Positions 7,818-15,543 of a stretch of 64,000 nucleotides of DNA are shown here, piece by piece (position 1 is the first letter of the stretch; every line of letters begins with the position of its first letter). The translations under genes and the position numbers were made by a program. Source of the DNA: Phormidesmis sp963710175 (GTDB taxonomy: Bacteria; Cyanobacteriota; Cyanobacteriia; Phormidesmidales; Phormidesmidaceae); the NCBI GenBank assembly GCA_963710175.1, contig CAVPZC010000001.1, positions 1,984,001 through 2,048,000 of the forward strand, given 5' to 3'. A model generated the notes under the pieces. It was not told the DNA's origin. It did not search any database and saw only the letters and a list, made by a program, of their open reading frames with translations.

Positions 7818-10800
7818 ATGAGTCAGATCAAATCGCCAATTCCAGAAGTCCGGCGGGCTTCGCCGATTATGCGCTTCTTTTTTCTGCGCACGGTGTTTGC
7901 TATTTTGCTGACGGTGCTGCTGGTCGTGGGCGGTGGCTTGGGCTACATGTCGATGGTGAAGGAGTCGAATCCTGATATTGCGGTAGCGATCGCCTCGGTC
8001 ACCACCACCTGGGGCGGAGCCGACCCCGAAACTATCGAACAGCAAATCACCAACGAACTAGAAACCGAAATAAAATCTGTAGAAGGGCTCAAAAGCCTGG
8101 ATAGCGCTTCCTTCAGCGGATTCTCCTTAATCAATGCCGAATTCCGCACCGACGTAGACCCCGATCAGGCCATTCAGAAGCTGCGAGACGCGGTTTCCAA
8201 AGCCGAAGCAGACCTACCCAGAGAAGCCAATCAGCCTTCCGTACAGGCAGTCTCCGTCAGCGATGCGCCGATTGTCACCATTGCCCTGTTTGGCGATCTC
8301 GACCCGGTGGTGCTCTCTCAAGCGGCCCAAAAGCTGCAAGACCGATTAGAGAAAGTGGCCGGTGTCACAGAAGTGAATTTGGGCGGGGCGCGAGATGAAG
8401 TTGTGCAAATCCAAATGAACCCCAGTGAGCTAACCGCGCTAGGCATTTCTCCAGCGACAGTTGCCAATCGCATCCGCGCTGCCAATACAGATGTCCCGCT
8501 CGATGAAATCGAAAGCAACGACATCGGCACTCAAGTTCGCTTTTACGGTCGCTTTCGCCGCATCGAAGACCTGCGCGACCTGCCGATTACCCGGCTCGAC
8601 GGGCGCGTCGTCAGGCTAAGTGAAATCGCCAACATTCGTCGGGAGCTAGAGCCTGAAAGCAGCCGCGCTGCGATTAGCGTAGAGGGCTCCGACTATGAAT
8701 CCGTGGTCAGCGTTTCGGTGAAAAAGGTGCCGGGGCAGGACACCATTGAGGTGATCGACAATGTTAAAGCCGAGATTGAAGTTGCTCAAAGTGACCCTAA
8801 TACTTGGCCACCCGGCCTAGACTACCTGATCACGGCTGACGACTCAGAGGCGATTTGGGAGCAGCTCACTAACCTGTTTGTCAATGCGCTTCAGGCGATG
8901 GCAGCGGTGTTCATTATCTTGTTCATTGCGCTGTCCTGGCGGGAGGCGCTGATTGCCGGTCTCTCAATTCCGCTGACGTTCTTAGGGGCGCTAGCGGTGC
9001 TGTGGCTGATGGGCCAAACCCTCAACACAATGGTGCTTATCGGCATGGTGCTGGCGCTCGGCATTCTGGTAGATGTATTCATCCTGATGATGGAAGGGAT
9101 GCACGAGGCGATTTTTGTCTCTAAGCTGAGCTTTAATCAGGCCGCGCTGAAGACGGTGAAAACCTATGCGGCTCCGGCGTTTGCAGGTCAGCTCACAACC
9201 ATTCTGGCCATGACGCCTTTGATGGCCATTAGCGGTACCCTGGGCAGCTTCATCCGGCTGCTGCCGATTACAGCGGTGATTTGTCTGGTGCTGAGCTTTG
9301 TGATTGCACTGCTGATTGACATTCCGCTCTCTCGCTTTTTGTTGGCGGGTGTGTCAAAAGATCTGCCCAAGTCTCGGATTGATAAGCTCAGTGAAAAAGC
9401 CTCAGAAAAGTTTACGCGCTGGAGCCTGAGCTACACCGTCCGAAATAAGGCAACAGCCAGAGCCTGGACGCTGTTTGCAATAACCTTGTTTATCACATCC
9501 ATCTTCGCTTTTACTCAAGTGCCCGTCACTTTGTTTCCTGAAGAAGACGGGCTGAAGCTGGGCGTAAACGTAGATCTGCCACCGACCACGACGCTGGCGG
9601 TGACTCAAAGGGTGGCAGATGACATTGGCAATATTTTGCGTCAGAAGCCGTACTTTGAGAACGTGATTAAGTACACTGGGCAGGGAAGCAATCTGGTTAG
9701 TTCCGGGACGCTTCAGCCCAGTGAAGGGAGCTATAAGCTGGGGTTCTCCGCCATCTTCATCCCAGAAGATGACCGCGAAAAAGCTTCTTATGAGTACGCA
9801 AACGATTTGCGAACTGAATTAAACCAGGCTTTGGATAAGTATCCGGGCGCGTCTCTGCTGGTGAGCGCTCAAAGCTCGACGGGGGCAGGCGACCCGATTC
9901 AAGTCGAAGTAGTCGGCGGCAATATCACCGAGCTAAGACAAATCTCGGCCCAAATTCAAAACGTGCTGCGGCAAACGCCCGGAACCAGCGATGTTCGGGA
10001 TAACTTAGGCAATCTTCAGGCTGACTTGAAGCTATTACCCCGGCGAGAAGAGCTAGACTTCTATGGCCTGACTGAAGATGACGTGACTGCTCAGGCTCGC
10101 TATTACATGACCGCAACAGATGTCGGAGACTTTGCAATTGGCGGCAATCAGGAGGATATCGAGATTCGGCTCAGTACCGCTTGGCCTTCTCGCAATGGAG
10201 AAGTCGGCGGCCCCACGCGGCGCGATGAACTCTCTTTAATTCGGTTCTTCGGCTCTAATTCCGATGACCCGGTGATTCCCGCTGGCGCTGTGGTTAATGC
10301 AGTGCAGGGGCAGACGCCAGTGTCGATTACGCACTCAGACGGACAGCGGACGGTGACGGTGCTCTCTAAGACGGCGAACCGTACCGTGGGTGAGATTTTG
10401 GCAGATGTAGAACCGCAAGTACAGGAGTTGCAGGAATCTTGGCCACCAGGCTATACCTACAGCTTTTCGGGGGAAGCGGAGGAGCAGGCTGAAACATTTG
10501 GCTCTGCGGGTCAGGCGCTAGGGTTAGCGATCTTCATGGTGTTCGCCGTGCTGGTCTTGCAGCTCAACTCCTTCCGTCAGCCGATTATTATTTTGCTGAC
10601 CATCCCACTGGCGTTAATCGGCACGCTGGGCGGCTTTTTCCTCGCTTGGATTCCATTCTCGTTCTCAGCCTTTATCGGCGTTATCGCGCTGGTCGGCATC
10701 GTGGTCAACGATGCGATTGTGATGGTTGATACGATGAACAGCTATCAGCGCGAGGGGATGACGGTGCGCAGGGCGGCGGCGCATGGGGTGTCAGACCGGC

Positions 10801-11000
10801 TCAGGCCGATTCTCACTACCAGCATTACCACTATCATTGGTCTCATTCCATTGGCCTTTAGTGCGCCGACTTGGATGCCGCTGTGTAGCGCGATTATCTT
10901 TGGGCTGGTTGCAGCAACGGGAATTGCGCTAATTGTGATTCCTTGCCTGTATGTGCAGCTCACGCCTAAAACAGAAAATTTGGAGGCAAATCTAGTTTAG
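7818..11000 (+). CDS. RND-type efflux permease, inner-membrane pump
   Basis: 1060 residues, with the two-fold RND repeat: twelve expected transmembrane helices and two large periplasmic loops. It uses proton-motive force to expel hydrophobic compounds together with the adaptor just upstream. In TM4, where many pumps carry two adjacent acidic residues, this protein has GILVDVFILMMEG, so Asp419 is followed by Val420. In TM10 it has VGIVVNDAIVMVD (Asn964, Asp965). The proton relay may therefore be arranged differently from AcrB. Under the TetR-controlled promoter at 6178-6214. Substrate unknown; co-regulation with two P450s suggests a lipophilic compound. Confidence 0.95.
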   Translation: MSQIKSPIPEVRRASPIMRFFFLRTVFAILLTVLLVVGGGLGYMSMVKESNPDIAVAIASVTTTWGGADPETIEQQITNELETEIKSVEGLKSLDSASFSGFSLINAEFRTDVDPDQAIQKLRDAVSKAEADLPREANQPSVQAVSVSDAPIVTIALFGDLDPVVLSQAAQKLQDRLEKVAGVTEVNLGGARDEVVQIQMNPSELTALGISPATVANRIRAANTDVPLDEIESNDIGTQVRFYGRFRRIEDLRDLPITRLDGRVVRLSEIANIRRELEPESSRAAISVEGSDYESVVSVSVKKVPGQDTIEVIDNVKAEIEVAQSDPNTWPPGLDYLITADDSEAIWEQLTNLFVNALQAMAAVFIILFIALSWREALIAGLSIPLTFLGALAVLWLMGQTLNTMVLIGMVLALGILVDVFILMMEGMHEAIFVSKLSFNQAALKTVKTYAAPAFAGQLTTILAMTPLMAISGTLGSFIRLLPITAVICLVLSFVIALLIDIPLSRFLLAGVSKDLPKSRIDKLSEKASEKFTRWSLSYTVRNKATARAWTLFAITLFITSIFAFTQVPVTLFPEEDGLKLGVNVDLPPTTTLAVTQRVADDIGNILRQKPYFENVIKYTGQGSNLVSSGTLQPSEGSYKLGFSAIFIPEDDREKASYEYANDLRTELNQALDKYPGASLLVSAQSSTGAGDPIQVEVVGGNITELRQISAQIQNVLRQTPGTSDVRDNLGNLQADLKLLPRREELDFYGLTEDDVTAQARYYMTATDVGDFAIGGNQEDIEIRLSTAWPSRNGEVGGPTRRDELSLIRFFGSNSDDPVIPAGAVVNAVQGQTPVSITHSDGQRTVTVLSKTANRTVGEILADVEPQVQELQESWPPGYTYSFSGEAEEQAETFGSAGQALGLAIFMVFAVLVLQLNSFRQPIIILLTIPLALIGTLGGFFLAWIPFSFSAFIGVIALVGIVVNDAIVMVDTMNSYQREGMTVRRAAAHGVSDRLRPILTTSITTIIGLIPLAFSAPTWMPLCSAIIFGLVAATGIALIVIPCLYVQLTPKTENLEANLV

Positions 11001-11103
11001 GAAAAGGCAGTAGATAGTCAGCATGGAGAATAATTTTTCCACCTGAAAGCTTGTTTTTGAGAGCGCAACAAATTTTGACTTTACGAACTCAAGCACATTT
11101 TGT

Positions 11104-11140
11104 TACAATATGACCAGTTAGTCACATGACCGTTAGGTCG
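11104..11140 (+). promoter_or_regulatory. P450 operon promoter with two tandem TetR operators
   Basis: TACAAT (11104-11109), one base, then TGACCAGTTAGTCA (11111-11124) and TGACCGTTAGGTCG (11127-11140, last base off consensus). The offset of 16 bp and the distance to the -10 equal those in front of the RND genes. It sits 34 bp before the SpoIIAA-like gene and links the P450 operon to the same repressor. Confidence 0.72.
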
Positions 11141-11174
11141 CATCAAAAGGCACTATAAAAAGAGAGGTTTAGCC

Positions 11175-11534
11175 ATGGTTGAATATAAAAATAACCTGGA
11201 GAATAATGTAGTTGAGCTAGCCATTGAAGGGAAGCTGACTGAGGCTGACTTTGATAGCGCGATCGCCCAACTAAAAGCCGACATCTCAAAGCACGGCAAG
11301 CTGCGACTGCTAGAGGAACTTCGCAGCTTTGAAGGCATGGATCCGATTGCGCTATGGAAAGACGCGCAGTTCGGGCTTACTCACGTAGGTGACTTTACAC
11401 ATGTTGCTGTGGTCGCAGATGCAGAGTGGGTAAGAACAATCTCAGCGGCAGCTAACAACATTCTCTCTACAAAGGTGAGAGCGTTTGAATCCTCACAAAT
11501 CGAAGATGCTAGAACATGGCTGAAAAATTCATAA
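11175..11534 (+). CDS. SpoIIAA/STAS-like protein
   Basis: 119 residues, a single SpoIIAA-like (CRAL-TRIO/SEC14-fold, STAS-like) domain: an early strand NVVELAIEGKLTEADFDSA, a conserved LRLLEELRSFEGMDP, and THVAVVADAEWVRTIS before a last helix. This family is found as free small proteins and may bind lipids or act as a protein partner. GAGAGG lies 8 bases before the ATG. It is the first gene of the TetR-controlled operon with two P450 genes (25 bp before the first). It could present a hydrophobic substrate to the P450s or sense membrane stress; this is inference. Confidence 0.8.
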   Translation: MVEYKNNLENNVVELAIEGKLTEADFDSAIAQLKADISKHGKLRLLEELRSFEGMDPIALWKDAQFGLTHVGDFTHVAVVADAEWVRTISAAANNILSTKVRAFESSQIEDARTWLKNS

Positions 11535-11559
11535 CAACTATCATAAAAAGAGATAAATC

Positions 11560-12810
11560 ATGACAACCACAAAGACATTTAGTCATCTGCAAACGCCGCC
11601 TGACTTAACTTCAAAAGAGTTTGCCAGCAACAAGTACGAATACTACAAATGGATGCGTCAGGAAGCACCGGTTGCTCGCTGCAAGTATGTGACTGGACGT
11701 GCTTACGTCGTCTCTCGCTACGAGGACTGCGTTGTCCTGCTAAAAGATCCCAGAGTCATCCGCGATAATCGGACAATAGACACCAGCACCCCACTGCTGC
11801 CTTCATTCATCCCACTGCCCAAATCGACTGAGCTGATACTACACAGCATGATTGGCTCGGACGAGCCTGACCATAAGCGTTTGCGCAGTCTGGTGCATCA
11901 GGCTTTCACCAGGAAGTCGATGAGCGAATTGAGCGATCGCATCGACCGACTCACGAACACCCTGTTAGACAAAGCAGAAGCCAAAAACAAAGCAGAAGGA
12001 TCGGTCGATCTCAAAGAGGCTTATGCCCTGCCGATTCCGGTTACCGTCATTCAAGAAATGGTCGGCGTCGCTGATGAAGACATGCCCAGGTTCTACGAGG
12101 GTATCGAAGCTATCGTAAAAGGGTTCTCGGGCGTCCGAATTATTTTGACGATGCTTTGGGATGTGCCGCGTCTGTCTAATCTCATCCGCGAACTCATTGA
12201 CAAAAAAAGAGAGAACCCCGGCAATGATATGCTCACTGGCTTGATTCAGGCAGAAGAAGAGGGTCAGAAGTTAAGCGAAGATGAGATTGTCAGCATGGTC
12301 TTTTTGATTATCGCGGCAGGCTATCAAACTACGGTGCATTTGATTACGAATGGCGCGATCGCCCTGCTCCAGCACCCAGAACAGCTTGCAAAACTAAGAG
12401 CGAGTCCAGACTTGATCGAGTCGGCAGTAGAAGAAATTCTACGATTTACCAGTCCTGTATACCTCACAGAATTGGCCTATGCCAGAGAAGACATGGAGAT
12501 TCGCGGCGTTAGCATTCCAAAAGGAGAAGTGGTTACTGCCTGCATCGGTTCGGCCAACCACGATCCAGCGGTATTCGAGAACCCAGAAGTGTTTGATATT
12601 GAAAGGTCGCCCAACAAGCACATCGGCTTCGGCAGCGGCATTCATGCTTGCTTAGGCGCTCCCCTAGCTCGGATGGAAGCCAAAATTGCGCTGACTAACC
12701 TGATCAAAAGGAACCCTAATCTGCGCTTAGCGATAGACCCTTCTGAACTGGAGTGTGAAACCACACCTGGAATCCATTCTTATAAACAATTACCCGTCGT
12801 GCTGGGCTAA
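11560..12810 (+). CDS. Cytochrome P450 (first of a tandem pair)
   Basis: 416 residues, the usual length of a soluble bacterial class I P450. The I-helix has AAGYQTT (about residue 253), where the usual acidic residue before the threonines is Gln, the K-helix has ExxR as EEILR, and the heme loop FGSGIHACLGAPLAR carries the axial Cys364. It needs ferredoxin and a reductase, which are not encoded nearby. The paralogue follows 53 bp later and the two are clearly similar along their length, so they arose by tandem duplication. Expression should follow the TetR operators at 11111-11140. Substrate unknown. Confidence 0.95.
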   Translation: MTTTKTFSHLQTPPDLTSKEFASNKYEYYKWMRQEAPVARCKYVTGRAYVVSRYEDCVVLLKDPRVIRDNRTIDTSTPLLPSFIPLPKSTELILHSMIGSDEPDHKRLRSLVHQAFTRKSMSELSDRIDRLTNTLLDKAEAKNKAEGSVDLKEAYALPIPVTVIQEMVGVADEDMPRFYEGIEAIVKGFSGVRIILTMLWDVPRLSNLIRELIDKKRENPGNDMLTGLIQAEEEGQKLSEDEIVSMVFLIIAAGYQTTVHLITNGAIALLQHPEQLAKLRASPDLIESAVEEILRFTSPVYLTELAYAREDMEIRGVSIPKGEVVTACIGSANHDPAVFENPEVFDIERSPNKHIGFGSGIHACLGAPLARMEAKIALTNLIKRNPNLRLAIDPSELECETTPGIHSYKQLPVVLG

Positions 12811-12863
12811 AACCCTCAATTCACTTTCATAAAACCTACCTATTCCTCAGGAGATGACCATCA

Positions 12864-14102
12864 ATGGTTACGACACAGACCGCTCAAAAGTTGCAGCTTC
12901 CGCTCGACCTAGGCTCTAAAGACTTCGCTAATAACAAGTACGAATACTACAAGTGGCTGCGAGAGGAAGCGCCCGTTTTTCACGGCAAAATTAGCATCCT
13001 AGACGCCTACATCCTCTCTCGCTACGACGACTGCGTGAATTTCCTCAAAGACCCCCGCTTTGTCCGCAACCGCACCACGGCAACGGGCGGCGGCAGAATG
13101 CCCTTCTCCATGCCTCTGCCTATTCCTAAGTCAACTCAGCTACTGGGGCAAAGCATGATTACTGAAGACGAGCCTGACCACCGCAGGTTGAGAAATTTGG
13201 TGCATCAGGCATTCACTCGGCACTCGCTCGAAAAGATGTCGGCGCGAATTGATGAGTTGACCCACGACCTGCTAGACAAAGCCGAGGCAAAAGGAACAGT
13301 GGATCTTAAAGAAGCTTACGCTTTGCCAATTCCAGTTACAGTCATTCAGGAAATGATGGGCGTAGATGACGCAGATATGCCTAAGTTTAAAGACGGCCTG
13401 ACCGCTCTAAAAGACGGCTTCTCAGGCTGGACAATAGTGCGCGCATTTCTTTGGGACATACCCCGCTTATCCAAGTTCATAAGAGAGCTAATTGTTCGTA
13501 AGCGATCCAACCCACAGGACGACATTCTCACTAAGCTGATCCAGGCAGAAGACGAAGGCGCAAAGCTGAACGAAGACGAGCTGGTTAGCATGGTCTTTCT
13601 GATGATTGTTGCGGGCTACGAAACCACCGTGCAGCTCATTACCAACGGCGTACTGACCCTCTTGCAACACCCCGATCAGTTAGAGAAGCTTAGAAACCGG
13701 CCCGAACTGATTGAATCCGCTGTCGAAGAGATTCTGCGCTACTTCGGCCCTGTCCATAGTACGAAGCCTGCCTATGCCCTAGAAGATGTGACGCTGCGCG
13801 GGATCAAGATTCCTAAAGGGTCGGCTGTTATGCCCTTTTTAGGCGCTGCTAACCACGACCCGGCTGTGTTTGAGAATCCAGAAGTGTTCGACATTGAGCG
13901 TTTTCCAAACAAGCACCTCGGCTTTGGCAGCGGTATTCACTCATGCCTGGGCGCGCCGCTGGCGAGGATGGAGACCAAGATTGCGATCGCCAACCTAATA
14001 AAGAGAAATCCCAACATGCGTTTAGCCGTTGACCTTTCAGCGCTGGTAATACAGGCTCGCCCTGGCTGGCATACCTACGAAAGCCTACCGGTTGCGCTCT
14101 AA
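12864..14102 (+). CDS. Cytochrome P450 (second of a tandem pair)
   Basis: 412 residues. The I-helix has AGYETT with the usual acidic residue, unlike the Gln of its neighbour; the K-helix ExxR is EEILR and the heme loop FGSGIHSCLGAPLAR has Cys361. A good ribosome-binding site (AGGAG) lies about 12 bases before the ATG. The N-terminal segments of both copies (FANNKYEYYKWLREEAPV here) are near-identical, showing recent duplication, while the segment after the BC region has diverged, which suggests different substrates or regiochemistry. Last gene of the TetR-regulated operon. Confidence 0.95.
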   Translation: MVTTQTAQKLQLPLDLGSKDFANNKYEYYKWLREEAPVFHGKISILDAYILSRYDDCVNFLKDPRFVRNRTTATGGGRMPFSMPLPIPKSTQLLGQSMITEDEPDHRRLRNLVHQAFTRHSLEKMSARIDELTHDLLDKAEAKGTVDLKEAYALPIPVTVIQEMMGVDDADMPKFKDGLTALKDGFSGWTIVRAFLWDIPRLSKFIRELIVRKRSNPQDDILTKLIQAEDEGAKLNEDELVSMVFLMIVAGYETTVQLITNGVLTLLQHPDQLEKLRNRPELIESAVEEILRYFGPVHSTKPAYALEDVTLRGIKIPKGSAVMPFLGAANHDPAVFENPEVFDIERFPNKHLGFGSGIHSCLGAPLARMETKIAIANLIKRNPNMRLAVDLSALVIQARPGWHTYESLPVAL

Positions 14103-14152
14103 TCATGATCAATCCTAGAGCGGTTATCGCTGAGGCAGAATCTGTCAAAGCG

Positions 14153-14950
14153 CTACCGATTATCCCGAGGCGATTCTTCGCGGGAAAGACGCTGCCATTG
14201 TATTGCAGCAGTCTCAGATTTAGAAGGCTTGACTGACGGTAAAACAGAAAGCTCAGCGGCTTGAGCCATAGCAGCGATAGCCGACACTACGACCAGATCA
14301 ACCGCAGCCCACAGAAAATAAGCAAACCAGACAAAAATAGCCAGAAGCTTTGTGCCATCTTCTAGTAATGCCCCATCATCTGGAGGCAAGTCAGAAAAAA
14401 GATCAGACCCTAACGAAATTGAAAACAGCAGCAAGCTCAAACCCAAAAGAGCAGGCTTTGTCTTCAAACAAAGCTTGCGAAAGCGGATCAACCAGCCAAT
14501 AAATATGACGACATAAGTGAAAAGAACAGCTCCCTCGGCTACGCGCGACCCATCGGGCGAGAAAACCAGCTTTGGAAAAATCTTCTCATGGAATAAAAAC
14601 AGGTCATCAAAGCACAAAACAGCGTTGAACCAACCGAATACGGTAAAGAATCTGCCGGCCTCTGAACCAGGCTGAAAGACTTTGAGCAGCATAACGCTCA
14701 ACAGACAAACGGCTACACTACTACCCCATAATAGAACCCCTATATTAGAAAACGCACCGTAGTATAGGGGGTAGCTGGCGACCGCTGACGGGTCGCGGGT
14801 GAGATAGTTGATAGGCACAAAAGGCTGTAGGCGAGCGGCTATCAGCACGCAAAACCAAAAAGAAAAGCCAGCCACAACGATCAGACTGTGTTTTCTCCGG
14901 GTTAATAAAAGCTGTTGCAAAAGGTATTGCATAGGGCAGAAGTTGTGCAA
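14153..14950 (-). CDS. Multi-pass membrane protein of unknown function
   Basis: 265 residues with about six to seven hydrophobic helices (first SLIVVAGFSFWFCVLIAAR, then LLWGSSVAVCLLSVML, FFTVFGWFNAVLCF, LFTYVVIFIGWLI, LLGLSLLLFSISLG, LLAIFVWFAYFLWAAV). Charged FDDLFLFHEK between helices could bind a metal, but I cannot assign a family. It converges on the P450 operon with 50 bp between stops. A Met at residue 7 is an alternative start. A 16-bp palindrome lies about 145 bp upstream of its start. Confidence 0.7.
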   Translation of the reverse strand: MHNFCPMQYLLQQLLLTRRKHSLIVVAGFSFWFCVLIAARLQPFVPINYLTRDPSAVASYPLYYGAFSNIGVLLWGSSVAVCLLSVMLLKVFQPGSEAGRFFTVFGWFNAVLCFDDLFLFHEKIFPKLVFSPDGSRVAEGAVLFTYVVIFIGWLIRFRKLCLKTKPALLGLSLLLFSISLGSDLFSDLPPDDGALLEDGTKLLAIFVWFAYFLWAAVDLVVVSAIAAMAQAAELSVLPSVKPSKSETAAIQWQRLSREESPRDNR

Positions 14951-15092
14951 ACCACAAAGGTGTCGACAAGTTGTCGCTTCGATTGGTCAATCAGACAGCT
15001 CAATCTCCTCTCCTAAAGAACAATCTCTAGGGAAATCCCTAAAAAGCAGCGCGCTCCTAGAAGACACTGTCGCTTATTTTGCTGCTGCGCTT

Positions 15093-15108
15093 AGTATACA
15101 AGTATACT
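15093..15108. promoter_or_regulatory. 16-bp palindrome, possible operator
   Basis: AGTATACAAGTATACT, two perfect 7-bp arms around AA. It lies in the presumed promoter region of the minus-strand membrane protein starting at 14950. The regulator is unknown; the form is of a dimeric-repressor site. Confidence 0.35.
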
Positions 15109-15148
15109 TTCACCTGAGTAATAACCCTGAGTGTCCTTCTTAACTTTA

Positions 15149-15176
15149 CTTAAGGGGGAACGGCATCCCCCTTAAG
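15149..15176. terminator. GC-rich hairpin without T run
   Basis: Perfect 10-bp arms (CTTAAGGGGG at 15149-15158 and its complement at 15167-15176) around an 8-nt loop. No T tract follows on either strand, so function as an intrinsic terminator is uncertain. Confidence 0.4.
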
Positions 15177-15543
15177 ATATCGATAAACGCTCTGCCATCC
15201 GGTACTGATGCCTCGGCGTCAGCTCAGCCAGGCAGAGGGGCCTCTTACAACCCTGGCCTCTTGACTGAGATTAATGCTAAAGTCGTTCTGTACTGAGGAC
15301 TAAGTAGCGCACAGGCATACGTAGGCACAGCCTTTTCTACAGGTGTGCATCCGTACACTTGCTATGAAATCTACTGAAATCACTCGATTTCGCTTATCCG
15401 TCTCAAATTTGCTATTGAGCAGGACAGCTATTTTTTGGCTGATGCGGTCGCCTCACTCTGCGACCAGCAAAATGGTCGCCGAAGAATTCCGCCGAACCAG
15501 AGAGCTATGCGATGCCTGTGGGCTATGTGAGGTGACAGCAGCG

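Larger units (their letters stand above)
14951..15543. other. Intergenic region of 593 bp
   Basis: No convincing gene. It holds a 16-bp palindrome (15093-15108), a 10-bp-arm hairpin (15149-15176) and a smaller hairpin GCGACC-N8-GGTCGC (15460-15479) that may belong to the clpB 3' end. Plus-strand open frames here run antisense into clpB and lack domain content, so I do not call them. Confidence 0.5.
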
